A stretch of DNA of 64,000 nucleotides from PGYT01 sp963675055 (GTDB lineage Bacteria; Bacteroidota; Ignavibacteria; Ignavibacteriales; Melioribacteraceae). Within the stretch, counting starts at the first letter, position 1, and each line of letters opens with the position of its first letter. Shown here in pieces: positions 52,801 to 62,653 of the stretch. Location of the stretch: positions 186,001-250,000 of the forward strand of contig CAXXJE010000001.1 in NCBI GenBank assembly GCA_963675055.2. The letters run 5' to 3'. The notes beneath the pieces are model-generated. The model worked only from the letters and a program-made list of their open reading frames with translations. It did not search any database and was not told where the DNA came from. Position numbers and translations under genes: made by a program.

Positions 52801-53784
52801 ATGAGTAAGACCGCAGTTGTATTGTTAAATCTCGGGGGACCTGATTCCATCGAGGCTATCGAGCCTTTCCTGTTCAATTTGTTCAGGGATCCGGATATAT
52901 TTAAGATCCCGATCGGACAAAGATTGTTTGCTAAAATTATTTCAAGCAGACGAGCGCCTAAAGTTGCCGAAGAGTATGAGCTTATCGGTGGCAAATCTCC
53001 GATAAACGAATGGACGGAAAAACAGCGCGCCATGCTTGAAGAATCCTTATGTGCAGATGGACATGATATCAGTGTAATGGTTGCAATGCGTTACTGGAAG
53101 CCGTTTACCGAAGATGCTATAGCCTGCATCGAACAGGGAAATTACGAACACATTATACTACTACCCCTTTACCCGCATGATTCAATTTCCACAATGGGTT
53201 CATCATTTAACGAATGGAAGAGGCGCTTCAAAGGTGATGATTCGAAGGTGACATATATACGTGAATACCCGACTAATGAAAAATATATTCAGGCATTGAA
53301 TGAACGAATTGATCAGACACTGGAGCGCTTTCCGGAGGAGGCACGGAACGAAGTTCAGATTGTCTTCAGTGCACACGGTACTCCAATTAGTCTGGTGAAA
53401 AAAGGCGACCCATACAGTCATCATATAAAAGAAACTATGGAAGCCGTGATGAAAGCAAGAAATAACTCGCACGAGTATCATCTCTGCTTTCAGAGTAAGG
53501 TTGGTCCCGTTAAATGGCTCGAACCGGCAACGGACGATATGATCCGGGACCTTAAAGCTAAAGGGAAAGATAATCTTCTTATCGTTCCAATCAGCTTCGT
53601 ATCCGATCATGTTGAAACATCTTTCGAACTTGATATTGAGTACAGGCACGTTGCCGATGAAGTCGATGTGAAAAATTATATTGTTATGACAGGTCTGAAT
53701 GATTCCAAATTGTTTATCGAAGCGTTAAGCGGACTTGTTATAGAAAAGCTGAATACTATTCAATCTACGGAAGAAGCAAAATAA
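52801..53784 (+). CDS. hemH: Ferrochelatase
   Basis: HemH inserts ferrous iron into protoporphyrin IX. In 327 residues it shows LLNLGGPDS at the start, GGKSPINEWTEKQ, FSAHGTPISLVKKGDPY with the catalytic His, FQSKVGPVKWLEPATD with the conserved Glu, and VPISFVSDHVETSFELDIEY. The sequence fits the soluble protoporphyrin-type enzyme. SD AAAGGATATAA precedes the ATG; the stop is immediately followed by the start of the next gene. Confidence 0.95.
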   Translation: MSKTAVVLLNLGGPDSIEAIEPFLFNLFRDPDIFKIPIGQRLFAKIISSRRAPKVAEEYELIGGKSPINEWTEKQRAMLEESLCADGHDISVMVAMRYWKPFTEDAIACIEQGNYEHIILLPLYPHDSISTMGSSFNEWKRRFKGDDSKVTYIREYPTNEKYIQALNERIDQTLERFPEEARNEVQIVFSAHGTPISLVKKGDPYSHHIKETMEAVMKARNNSHEYHLCFQSKVGPVKWLEPATDDMIRDLKAKGKDNLLIVPISFVSDHVETSFELDIEYRHVADEVDVKNYIVMTGLNDSKLFIEALSGLVIEKLNTIQSTEEAK

Positions 53785-55149
53785 ATGAAGAAGAAAATAA
53801 TTGTTATCGGTGCTGGTATATCAGGACTCGCAACGGCTTACTGGTTACAGAAAGACGGTTTCGAAGTAACGGTTCTTGAAGCAGGCAGTAATCCCGGCGG
53901 AGCAATGCAGACCGGCAAGTACGATGGATTTCTCGTTGACTTCGGCCCGAACAGCGGATTGGAAACTACTCCCCTGATCGGACAGATTGCTGAGGAAGTT
54001 GGTATAAAAGATGAGATGGTCTATGCCAACGATTCCGCGAACAGGAGATACATCTTAAAGAATGACGAGTTGCATCCGCTGCCGACGAGTCCTCCTGCGT
54101 TTATCAAAGCAAAGTTGTTCAGCGGGAAAGCAAAACTAAGATTGCTTAAGGAACCTTTTATCGGTAAATCCGAAGACGGTTATTACCAGAGCATTGCAGA
54201 ATTCGTAAGACGCAGACTCGGGCATGAATTTCTCGACTATGCTATCGATCCATTTGTATCCGGTGTGTTTGCGGGTAATCCGGAGAAACTCAGTGTTAAG
54301 TCAGCATTCCCGAAGCTTTACAGACTTGAAGAACTTTACGGCGGACTGATCAAAGGGATGATAAAAGGCGCAAGGGAAAGAAAGAAGCGCCAGGAAGAAT
54401 CAAAGCAAAGCGCTAAAATGTTCTCGTTTATAAACGGTATGCAGACCTTCCCCGCTGCTATCGCAAAGAAGATTAAAGATATTCGATATGATACGAAAGT
54501 AACGAGTATAGGTAAAGATGAACACGGGTATAAACTGATTCTTGCGAATGGCGAGGAATTATCGTCAGAACTGGTTCTCGCAACAGTTCCCGCACATATT
54601 CTCTCAGGAATGATTGAGGATTTGGATACTGAACTCACCGCTCATCTGAATGATGTTTATTATCCGCCGGTCATGGTTCTCTATGTCGGCTTTAAAAAAT
54701 CACAGATCGACCGGCCGCTGGATGGATTCGGATACCTTATTCCATCGAAAGAGAAAAAAATATTTCTCGGCGCTATCTGGAGTTCAACGATATTCCCAAA
54801 TCGTTCTGCGGATGAGAACGCTTCCTTCACAATTTTTGTGGGTGGTGCGCGTACACCGGAAGTATTTGAAACCAATGAAGATAAACTCGTTGACAATGTG
54901 TTAAACGAATTCAAAAAGATAATGCACATTGAAGGAGAACCGGTATTCGCAACAAGAAGAATGTGGAACAAAGCAATTCCACAGTATAATATCGGTTACA
55001 TTGAACATGAAAATTATTTCGAACAATTTGAAAAAGATAATCCGGGACTATTCATCAGCGGTAATTTCCGCGGCGGCATATCCGTCGGGGATTGCATGAA
55101 GAACTCGGAACTGGTATTTAATAAAATTAAAAACTCTGTATCTGCTTAG
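53785..55149 (+). CDS. hemY: Protoporphyrinogen oxidase (flavoprotein, HemY/PgoX type)
   Basis: The FAD enzyme oxidises protoporphyrinogen IX to protoporphyrin IX. In 454 residues it has the dinucleotide fold IGAGISGLATAYWLQKDG followed by VLEAGSNPGG, a central substrate domain (YAIDPFVSGVFAGNPEKLSVKSAFPKL) and the C-terminal FAD segment LFISGNFRGGISVGDCMKNSE. It is of the oxygen-linked HemY type, although the pathway also uses oxygen-independent HemN, so it may pass electrons to another acceptor. It begins on the base after the hemH stop. Confidence 0.93.
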   Translation: MKKKIIVIGAGISGLATAYWLQKDGFEVTVLEAGSNPGGAMQTGKYDGFLVDFGPNSGLETTPLIGQIAEEVGIKDEMVYANDSANRRYILKNDELHPLPTSPPAFIKAKLFSGKAKLRLLKEPFIGKSEDGYYQSIAEFVRRRLGHEFLDYAIDPFVSGVFAGNPEKLSVKSAFPKLYRLEELYGGLIKGMIKGARERKKRQEESKQSAKMFSFINGMQTFPAAIAKKIKDIRYDTKVTSIGKDEHGYKLILANGEELSSELVLATVPAHILSGMIEDLDTELTAHLNDVYYPPVMVLYVGFKKSQIDRPLDGFGYLIPSKEKKIFLGAIWSSTIFPNRSADENASFTIFVGGARTPEVFETNEDKLVDNVLNEFKKIMHIEGEPVFATRRMWNKAIPQYNIGYIEHENYFEQFEKDNPGLFISGNFRGGISVGDCMKNSELVFNKIKNSVSA

Positions 55150-55186
55150 CTATAGGTAATGCAGTAACAGGGAGGAGTATATTACT

Positions 55187-56167
55187 ATGGCTACATATCC
55201 GACAAAACGGTTAAGAAGACTTCGCTATAATCCGAAGGTGAGAGACCTCGTGCGGGAGACACAGCTATCAAAGAACGACCTTATCTACCCGATGTTCGTT
55301 GTCCCGGGTGAGAATGTTAAAAACGAGATTAAGTCAATGCCCGGTGTATTCCAGTTATCAATAGACCTTGCGGTGAAAGAGTGTAAAGAAGTTGAAGACC
55401 TGGGGATTCCCGCGGTAATACTTTTCGGTATACCTGAGCATAAGGATGAAGTCGGTTCGGATGCATACAGTGAAAATGGAATAATCCAGCGTGCCATTAG
55501 AGCAATCAAACAAGAAGTTAAAGAGTTACTTGTAATCACCGATGTCTGTCTATGCGAATACACATCACACGGTCATTGCGGTGTTCTGGACGGTGAGAAT
55601 ATTCTGAATGATGAAACAGTTTCTTTACTTGCTAAAGAAGCCATATCACACTGCGAAGCCGGAGCCGATATGATCGCCCCTTCGGATATGATGGACGGAC
55701 GAATTGCTTCGATACGGAAAGCAATGGATTACAAAGGCTTTACGGAAATTCCTATAATGAGTTACGCAGTGAAGTATTCATCCGGCTACTATGGTCCTTT
55801 CAGGGATGCCGCCGATTCAGCCCCTGCATTCGGAGACAGGAGGTCGCATCAGATGGATATCGCTAATACCGACGAGGCTATGCGCGAGGCGGAATCGGAT
55901 GTGGAAGAAGGCGCTGATATTATTATGGTTAAACCCGCAGGAGCTTATCTCGATGTAATTAGAAGAGTTAAAGACAGGTTCGGAATGCCTACTGCAGCTT
56001 ACCAGGTCAGCGGTGAATACTCGATGATTAAAGCCGGCGGCAAAATGGGCTGGATAGATGAGGAGCGAGTAATGATTGAGTCATTAACATCAATCAAACG
56101 TGCAGGTGCGGATATGATTCTAACATATTTCGCCAAAGATGTCGCAAAGTATTTGGATAAAAAATAA
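55187..56167 (+). CDS. hemB: Delta-aminolevulinic acid dehydratase (porphobilinogen synthase)
   Basis: HemB condenses two 5-aminolevulinates to porphobilinogen. In 326 residues it has RLRRLRYNPKVRDLVRET, the DVCLCEYTSHGHCG metal region (Cys-rich, so a Zn-type site is likely), IAPSDMMDGRI, the two Schiff-base lysines in SYAVKYSSGYYGPFR and IIMVKPAGAYLDVI, and RAGADMILTYFAKD at the end. It lies 37 nt after hemY, with SD GGGAGG. Pathway order on the operon is therefore not gene order. Confidence 0.96.
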   Translation: MATYPTKRLRRLRYNPKVRDLVRETQLSKNDLIYPMFVVPGENVKNEIKSMPGVFQLSIDLAVKECKEVEDLGIPAVILFGIPEHKDEVGSDAYSENGIIQRAIRAIKQEVKELLVITDVCLCEYTSHGHCGVLDGENILNDETVSLLAKEAISHCEAGADMIAPSDMMDGRIASIRKAMDYKGFTEIPIMSYAVKYSSGYYGPFRDAADSAPAFGDRRSHQMDIANTDEAMREAESDVEEGADIIMVKPAGAYLDVIRRVKDRFGMPTAAYQVSGEYSMIKAGGKMGWIDEERVMIESLTSIKRAGADMILTYFAKDVAKYLDKK

Positions 56168-56212
56168 CCACGAAGACATGTCATTCTGAGTGTGAATTGT
56201 TAAGGAGTACAA

Positions 56213-57502
56213 ATGAATATTGAAAAGAGTGAAAAATTATTTAAGGAAGCACAGAATTTTATTCCCGGCGGTGTGAATTCGCCGGTACGGGCCTTTAAAT
56301 CAGTTGGTGGTAACCCCCTCTTCATTCAAAGAGGCGAAGGATCCAAGATGATTGATGTGGACGGAAACGAATATATCGACTATATCGGAAGCTGGGGTCC
56401 CCACCTCTTCGGGCATAATCCCCCGTTTATTAGGGAAGCATTACTAAAGGCTATTGAAGACGGTACAAGTTTCGGCGCACCTACTGAAATTGAAATACGA
56501 ATGGCTAAACTTCTGGCAGAACTCGTTCCGTCGATGGAGTTAGTACGAATGGTCAACAGCGGTACCGAAGCAACAATGAGCGCAGTGCGCGCTGCGCGCG
56601 GATTTACCGGCCGCGAAAAGTTCATCAAATTCGAAGGCTGCTATCACGGGCATGCGGATTACTTTTTAATTAAAGCCGGTTCAGGTGCACTTACGCTTGG
56701 TACGCCGACTAGTCCGGGTGTTACCAAAGGCAACGCTGCCGATACGTTATTGGCGGACTATAACGATATCAACTCGATTAAGAAGCTAGTTGCCGCTAAC
56801 CAGGGTGAAATTGCTGCTGTTATTATTGAACCTATAGCCGGCAATATGGGTGTTATCAAAGCTGCTGATGAATTCATTAAAGAGCTTCGTGAAATATGTG
56901 ATCGCGAAGGAATAGTTTTAATATTCGATGAAGTCATGACCGGATTCAGAGTAGCCAAAGGCGGAGCTCAGGAAGTACTCGGCATTAAACCTGATCTCTC
57001 AACGTTCGGAAAGATTATCGGCGGTGGACTACCAGTGGGCGCTTTCGGCGGCAGAAAAGAAATAATGGAAAAGATTGCTCCGAGCGGACCGGTTTACCAG
57101 GCCGGAACTCTAAGCGGTAATCCTCTTGCTATGGCTGCGGGATACGCCGCATTAAAAGAGATTAAAGATAATTCAAGTCTTTATAATGAACTTGAAAAGA
57201 AAGCGGATTACCTTGATAAGGGTTTGCGTGGTAACCTAGATAAACTCGGCAAGAACTACTGGATAACACGCGAAGGTTCGATGTCCTGCATGTTCTTTAA
57301 CGAGCAGGAAGTTTCCGATTTCAAAACAGCGGTTAATTCAGATACTGAGCTGTACGGAAAGTACTTCCACGAAATGCTGAATCGTGGGGTCTACCTGGCT
57401 CCCGCCCAGTTCGAAGCGATGTTCATTTCAACCGCCCATTCAATGGATGACCTGGATAAAACAATTCAGGCACATTATGAATCGTTGAAAGTTATACTGT
57501 AA
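56213..57502 (+). CDS. hemL: Glutamate-1-semialdehyde 2,1-aminomutase
   Basis: HemL is a PLP enzyme that moves the amino group of glutamate-1-semialdehyde to make 5-aminolevulinate, the partner of HemA. In 429 residues: FIPGGVNSPVRAFKSVGG, YIGSWGPHLFGHNPP, MVNSGTEATMSAVRAARGFTGR, IFDEVMTGFRV, the PLP lysine in TFGKIIGGGLPVGAFGG, and YQAGTLSGNPLAMAAG. Complete. It is the last gene of the operon; an inverted repeat follows at 57519. SD AAGGAG. Confidence 0.96.
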   Translation: MNIEKSEKLFKEAQNFIPGGVNSPVRAFKSVGGNPLFIQRGEGSKMIDVDGNEYIDYIGSWGPHLFGHNPPFIREALLKAIEDGTSFGAPTEIEIRMAKLLAELVPSMELVRMVNSGTEATMSAVRAARGFTGREKFIKFEGCYHGHADYFLIKAGSGALTLGTPTSPGVTKGNAADTLLADYNDINSIKKLVAANQGEIAAVIIEPIAGNMGVIKAADEFIKELREICDREGIVLIFDEVMTGFRVAKGGAQEVLGIKPDLSTFGKIIGGGLPVGAFGGRKEIMEKIAPSGPVYQAGTLSGNPLAMAAGYAALKEIKDNSSLYNELEKKADYLDKGLRGNLDKLGKNYWITREGSMSCMFFNEQEVSDFKTAVNSDTELYGKYFHEMLNRGVYLAPAQFEAMFISTAHSMDDLDKTIQAHYESLKVIL

Positions 57503-57518
57503 GTCAAAATTCATCAAG

Positions 57519-57539
57519 GCTCCGGACTTAGTCCGGGGC
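57519..57539 (+). repeat. Inverted repeat after the heme operon
   Basis: GCTCCGGACTTAGTCCGGGGC folds into a 9-10-bp stem with one G-U pair and a minimal loop, 17 nt after the hemL stop. No T-run follows, so it is not a classic terminator. The core is of the ACTTAGT palindrome kind that resembles the element at 5064. Confidence 0.65.
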
Positions 57540-57758
57540 TGAAGAAGTCCCCAACCGATTGTCAATAATGTTCGCAATATAAATTGTGACTGACTTTAAG
57601 AAACATTTAACAGGTTACGGCGTCTCATTATAAGATTATTTAGACCTAGAAAAGAACAATAGTCTAAATTTAATTGTCGCAAACTGGTTGTACAGTTTTA
57701 AATGGATTAATTATCCGGAATATTATATCATCTTATTCTCTTTCCAAGACAACAAACA

Positions 57759-58880
57759 TTGGATCAAAATTTGAACGATATTTTCAACTTAATATTAGCG
57801 GTAACAGTCTTTCAATTCCTCTTTCTTGCTATAATACTTTTCTTTAAGAGAGAACCACAAAGTTCAAATCGCCTTTTCTCCCTATTTTTATTTGGCAAGG
57901 GCATTACGCTTCTGTTAACTCTCCTTTATCATAATTACTATCAGTCGGTTTTGATGTATCTACCGATAATACTGAGTCTTTATAGCACACCCCTCTTTTT
58001 TTATGCTCCGTTCTTATATCTATTTACGAAATCAATTTTAGATAAAAATTTCCGGGTTGGTAAAAAGGTTGTATTGCATCTATTCCCAAGTATTGTGTTT
58101 TTAATTTTAGGACTCATAAATCACTATTTCATTCAATATCATAACATATTCATTCTAAACGATCAATTCATTCTGGCAACAACCGCGATCTATTACATTC
58201 AGGCTATTACATATACAATTCTATCAATACGCGAACTGTTAAAATTCAGAACCGATTTAAAAAACTATTTTTCGGAAATAGAAAAACTAAAACAATCTCT
58301 CCTTATGTATATACTCGTGGGATTCTTTTTTGCATGGATCGTTTTTCTTTCCGGATTCCTTCTTACATATCTCACCGGATTAAATTCTGAAATTAAATCA
58401 ATACTTGAATCCATTGGTCTTCTAATATTATTCTTTAACGCTAATATTATTGCCTATAAACTTATCCAGCACCCGTTTCTACTCTCTGAATTCAAAGGAG
58501 TGATAATTGAAAGTAAATCTACTGTATTACCTAAAGTTGTAAATGAGCAGACAGCGAAGAGATTAAAAAGCTATATGCAGGAAAACAGACCTTTTCTTAA
58601 TCCCTCGGTAACCATTAATGATATTGCTGCAGAGCTTGACCTGCATCCGCGGTCGCTTTCTCTTCTGATTAAACATTCATTCAACCAGAATTTCTTCGAT
58701 TTTATAAATGAACACAGGATTAACGAGGCTAAATCCAAACTTGCGAACGATAAAAAAGACTCAACCATCCTGGAAATACTGTACGAATGCGGTTTCAACA
58801 GCAAATCTGCCTTCAATAATGCCTTCAAAAAATTCACCGGATTTACACCAACTACCTTCAGGAATACTCAAAAAGCGTAG
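57759..58880 (+). CDS. AraC-family transcriptional regulator with N-terminal membrane domain
   Basis: A 373-residue homologue in plan of the regulator at 8783. About seven membrane helices occupy residues 1-235. The C-terminal AraC HTH has ASVTINDIAAELDLHPRSLSLLIKH-type first helices (INDIAAELDLHPRSLSLLI) and ILEYECGFNSKSAFNNAFKKFTG-type second HTH, ending FTPTTFRN. It starts at TTG 57759 because no ATG lies before the first membrane helix. It precedes a T9SS-exported protein gene in the same direction by 159 nt, as in the other locus, so it may control it. Ligand and targets are unknown. Confidence 0.85.
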   Translation: MDQNLNDIFNLILAVTVFQFLFLAIILFFKREPQSSNRLFSLFLFGKGITLLLTLLYHNYYQSVLMYLPIILSLYSTPLFFYAPFLYLFTKSILDKNFRVGKKVVLHLFPSIVFLILGLINHYFIQYHNIFILNDQFILATTAIYYIQAITYTILSIRELLKFRTDLKNYFSEIEKLKQSLLMYILVGFFFAWIVFLSGFLLTYLTGLNSEIKSILESIGLLILFFNANIIAYKLIQHPFLLSEFKGVIIESKSTVLPKVVNEQTAKRLKSYMQENRPFLNPSVTINDIAAELDLHPRSLSLLIKHSFNQNFFDFINEHRINEAKSKLANDKKDSTILEILYECGFNSKSAFNNAFKKFTGFTPTTFRNTQKA

Positions 58881-59039
58881 AATTACCCTCTCCATCCTCA
58901 AAAAACAGTCCTACTTTTTGAATATTCAGATAAATGGTCGATTATAACACTTCAAATCATCAAATTTGCCTTCCGATCCACTGAAAAAACATCAAATCGG
59001 AAATTATTTAAAGATAATCACAAGTATTAGGGGGTAAAA

Positions 59040-60224
59040 TTGAAACCGACAAAATCAATTCCAGTCTATTTTAAACAGGCACTGCTGATTCTGTATTTTT
59101 TCTCAATCTCTTCCTTCGGACAAACTACCGCCGAGGATGAAGAATACGTACTTGGCATGTACGATAAATTCCAAACAACAGTAAAAGCAAAGAATATCAC
59201 TGAACACAGGAAACTACTGCTTCACAATTCCATGCCTGTAAATATTATCAGAAAAAGCACAACCGGACCGACAATTAGCGCCATCGATGCTGAAACATGG
59301 ATAGCCTTTTTTTCACAACCGCAGCCATATGAACTGAGAATATCGGAGATTAATTTGAAACTCGAAGAAAATATCGGCATTTCCATCGCCTTCTTTAGAG
59401 AATATGTTAATAATAGTTTCAGCGCATACGGCACGGATGTATTTAGCTATGTTAAAACCGATGACGGCTGGAAATACAGTACATTCAACAATACGGTTGT
59501 AAATTCCAGGGACAACAACGATTATTCGATACCATATGATTTTCACAATTCGCCGGAAGACATTCCTGTAGAGGTATCCGAGGCTATATCACAGAAGGAC
59601 AAATCAGATTTCCTGGGTCAGTTTACAAGTGGAGCGGCACATTTCATAACTGTTGACAGTGTTTTTAATGAGTCTTTCAGCAGCATGAAGCATACTGCAA
59701 ATGCCTTTATTGATTACTTGCTGGCATCATCCGGAAATATTAGTTATGAACTGTCAAATTATGAAATCTCAGTATATGATCAGTACGCCGGTTCCATCAT
59801 AGGTGATTATACACTTAGTGAAGACGGGAATATATCAGAAACCGGCAGGGTTATATATGTATTGAACGCGTCACGGGAAGCCGGTTGGAGAGTAAGTGTG
59901 GCTATGCATTCAAAAAATCCGAATGTAACCGGTTTAGAGGATAAAGCCCGAAATATACCCGGAGACTACGAGCTAAAACAAAATTATCCGAATCCGTTCA
60001 ATCCATCAACGACTATAAATTACCGGATTCCGAAGAGCGGATATGTGCAGCTTAATGTATATAATATGCTCGGAGAGAAAATAACTTCGCTTATTAATGG
60101 ATACATGCCGGCAGGGAATCACTCAACAAACTTCAACGCCGCGAATCTATCGAGTGGAATCTACATCTACACTTTGAAAAGCAACGGAGTTACAGCAACG
60201 AATAAAATGACAATATTAAAATAG
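59040..60224 (+). CDS. T9SS-exported NTF2-like protein
   Basis: The 394-residue protein has a signal peptide (to about residue 30, SSFGQTT). Two NTF2-like (SnoaL/DUF4440-type) units follow, about 35-165 and 185-310, each with the VKAKNITEHRKLLL..-type start and WKYS/WRVS-type end. The C-terminal 75 residues are a type IX sorting domain (NYPNPFNPSTTINY to NKMTILK). NTF2 folds bind small molecules or act as enzymes; no catalytic residues are evident. The TTG start at 59040 follows AGGGGG. The next gene encodes a close paralogue without the sorting domain. Confidence 0.82.
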   Translation: MKPTKSIPVYFKQALLILYFFSISSFGQTTAEDEEYVLGMYDKFQTTVKAKNITEHRKLLLHNSMPVNIIRKSTTGPTISAIDAETWIAFFSQPQPYELRISEINLKLEENIGISIAFFREYVNNSFSAYGTDVFSYVKTDDGWKYSTFNNTVVNSRDNNDYSIPYDFHNSPEDIPVEVSEAISQKDKSDFLGQFTSGAAHFITVDSVFNESFSSMKHTANAFIDYLLASSGNISYELSNYEISVYDQYAGSIIGDYTLSEDGNISETGRVIYVLNASREAGWRVSVAMHSKNPNVTGLEDKARNIPGDYELKQNYPNPFNPSTTINYRIPKSGYVQLNVYNMLGEKITSLINGYMPAGNHSTNFNAANLSSGIYIYTLKSNGVTATNKMTILK

Positions 60225-60259
60225 TGTCTAATGATACTAACTATAAATTTGGAGGAAGG

Positions 60260-61144
60260 ATGATACGCAACAACTATTTAATTCCGGTAATGTTGATGGT
60301 ATGTTTATCGTCTGTTAATTCTATCGGACAAACCCGGATAAAGAATGAGATAATAACAGAACTGGATAGTATATACACACAATTTGAGTCTACGGTTAAG
60401 GCAAAAAATCGGGATTCACACAGAGAATTGTACCTGTATGATACCGCCCCGGTTATCAGCATTGCATACACTCCCGATGGTCCGAGAGACTATTACAGTT
60501 CGCATATAAACAGGTGGAGCAATTACTTTTCCAGTCTGGAAGCGCCGTACGAACTGAAAATCACCGACAAAGAATATTTCATGCCGGCAAACGGACTTGC
60601 ACTTTCAGTAGCAACATTTCATGGATACGAATCTGGTGAACTGGAAGGAACAGGACTGGATCTATTTATATATATAAAAACTTCAAAGGGATGGAAACTT
60701 GCTGTACTCCATAATACAGTTATAATTGCAAGCGACACTACTGACTATTCCAAAGCCCCTGCTGTAGAAGGTGATTTAACAACAATTCCGCAAAAATTCA
60801 GTAATGCACTACATAACAAGGACCGATACGAACTGGCGGGTTTATTTCACAGCTACTTATCACCGTATATTACATATAAGGATTCAATGAATATGGATTT
60901 CAATTACCCCCGTCACTCCGTAGGCGGATTCATTGACAGGATAACACGAATTGGCGGCGAGTTGCGTATTGACTTCCGTAATATTGAAACGGAAATATAC
61001 GATAATTACATTGCAACAATAAATCTGGATTACACTCTTAAAATAAACGAAAAGACAATAGGCACAGGCAAACACACCTGGATACTTTACGCCAACGCAG
61101 ATCACGGCTGGAAAATTTCCACTATATTTTCCTCGATGAATTAA
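60260..61144 (+). CDS. Exported NTF2-like paralogue lacking the sorting domain
   Basis: The 294-residue protein is a paralogue of the preceding one. It has the same pattern in both NTF2-like halves (STVKAKNRDSHRELYLYDT; KLAVLHNTVIIASDTTDYS; TRIGGELRIDFRNIETEIYDNYIATINLDY) and a signal peptide ending near SIGQT, but stops before any sorting domain. It probably stays periplasmic. The frame is open 12 codons upstream to an ATG at 60224 overlapping the previous stop, but GGAGGA just before 60260 favours the later start. A terminator hairpin lies 14 nt after the stop. Confidence 0.82.
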   Translation: MIRNNYLIPVMLMVCLSSVNSIGQTRIKNEIITELDSIYTQFESTVKAKNRDSHRELYLYDTAPVISIAYTPDGPRDYYSSHINRWSNYFSSLEAPYELKITDKEYFMPANGLALSVATFHGYESGELEGTGLDLFIYIKTSKGWKLAVLHNTVIIASDTTDYSKAPAVEGDLTTIPQKFSNALHNKDRYELAGLFHSYLSPYITYKDSMNMDFNYPRHSVGGFIDRITRIGGELRIDFRNIETEIYDNYIATINLDYTLKINEKTIGTGKHTWILYANADHGWKISTIFSSMN

Positions 61145-61158
61145 TTCTGATGCCGATC

Positions 61159-61183
61159 AAGCCCTGGACTCCGGGGCTTTTAT
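61159..61183 (+). terminator. Rho-independent terminator after the NTF2-like pair
   Basis: The stem AAGCCCTGG/CCGGGGCTT (9 bp with one T-G pair) and loop ACT are followed by TTTATAAT. It ends the 59040-61144 transcript. Confidence 0.8.
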
Positions 61184-61227
61184 AATATTGAAAGTAATTA
61201 GATTAAGTTATATTCTATCCGACAGTT

Positions 61228-61629
61228 ATGAAAAATATTATCAAACAAAAATTCGATAATTATCCCGATCACATCAGACCGAAGATGGAGAGTCTGCGGG
61301 AATTGATTTACGACGTTGCTGCAAGTACGGACGGCGTGGGAAAACTCGAGGAAACATTAAAGTGGGGTGAGCCGGCATTTCTGACTTCTCAAACCAAAAG
61401 CGGAACAACAATAAGGATTGACTGGAGGCCGAAGAATCCTGATAAACTCGCAATGTACGTTAACTGCAACACGAGTCTGATAACTACTTTCCGGGCAATG
61501 TTCGCTGATGAACTTGAATTCGAGGGCAATAGGGCTGTCCTCTTCCCCGTTGATAAACCACTGCCCCGCAAGAGGCTTACAATTTGTATTCAAATGGTTT
61601 TGCGATATCATCTTGACAAGAAAAAGTGA
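61228..61629 (+). CDS. DUF1801 (YdhG-like) protein
   Basis: The 133-residue cytoplasmic protein matches the DUF1801 pattern. It opens NYPDHIRPKMESLRELI, then ETLKWGEPAFLT, TIRIDWRPKNPDKLAMYVNC, and a final Arg-rich helix (PLPRKRLTICIQMVLRYHL). The family's biochemical role is unknown; the fold is small alpha/beta. It stands alone with its own terminator-free 3' gap. Confidence 0.8.
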   Translation: MKNIIKQKFDNYPDHIRPKMESLRELIYDVAASTDGVGKLEETLKWGEPAFLTSQTKSGTTIRIDWRPKNPDKLAMYVNCNTSLITTFRAMFADELEFEGNRAVLFPVDKPLPRKRLTICIQMVLRYHLDKKK

Positions 61630-61900
61630 AATACTTTTATAATTCTCCATTAATACTTGTGTATTTAGATTTCAATTTACTCTTTCAATTATTTGTGTAT
61701 TTTAGATAATCCAGCACAGGAAATATTCGTGCAGCTTAATCTCACCCGGTTTCTTTGTACTGTGAAACAAATCTTCTGATCATGTTAGCGTAGTTATTCT
61801 TCTTCCGATTGAATTGTTATGATTGACATTCGAACGTCCCTAATCTTTTGAATAAATATTCTCCTGTGGATTTGATTTGGCATAAACACGGAGATAAATC

Positions 61901-62425
61901 ATGAATTCTCAAGACGAGTCTATCACACTTGGCAAGAGAAGAATCACTTATACGGGCAGGTTTTGTTTTCTACTTGCTTTCGGAATGATTCTGATAATTA
62001 TTTCAATTTTATTTCTGCTGATTAACGAAATAACTATTGCAGTCCTCCTTTTTGCATCAGGTCTGATTATGATAGTATACTCAATTGATTTGTTCGAACG
62101 CAACGACCGCATCGAGATTTATGAACACGGAATTAAATTCATTAAGAAAAAGCATGAAACCGTTATAAGATTCGAAGACATAATTGAACTCGTTACAATT
62201 GCAATAAGAATAGAAGGTTTAGTTAATTCCCTTGATTGTTACAGGATTGAACTTCTTGTCCGAACAGATCTAATCCGTCCCGGAGGCGGCATATTGGTTG
62301 GACGCAGATATTCCCCCGTCGCTGTAAGGGATTACCTGAGTAAATATTTCGGGTTAACGATTTCTCAGACAAATTACGATAAAGCCGACTGGAAACAGGA
62401 AAGACGAAAATATTTGATTTTATAA
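61901..62425 (+). CDS. Unrecognised two-helix membrane protein
   Basis: The 174-residue protein has two membrane segments (about 27-47 and 50-70), then a cytoplasmic domain. That domain begins LFERNDRIEIYEHGIKFIKKK and continues to KTHETVIRFEDI-type strands (HETVIRFEDIIEL). This PH-like pattern occurs in small bacterial membrane proteins. Function is unknown. A 271-bp gap without a recognised signal lies upstream and 228 bp downstream. Confidence 0.6.
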   Translation: MNSQDESITLGKRRITYTGRFCFLLAFGMILIIISILFLLINEITIAVLLFASGLIMIVYSIDLFERNDRIEIYEHGIKFIKKKHETVIRFEDIIELVTIAIRIEGLVNSLDCYRIELLVRTDLIRPGGGILVGRRYSPVAVRDYLSKYFGLTISQTNYDKADWKQERRKYLIL

Positions 62426-62653
62426 TTAAGATTGTGCTGAAAGCATTCCAGACATGTACTCTATCCGCATACATTGCCTAATCAGCATTAGAGCCCAAGA
62501 AGTATATTGATTATTCCCACCCGGTTAATTATTTTAATACGGGTTTATCAGCCCATAATCTGCAACAGTAATTTCTCCCCTAACGGGAACAATGTAAAAC
62601 TATCTGTCGGATATAAATACTTATCCAAAAAGAATATTTATATGGAATATTAA

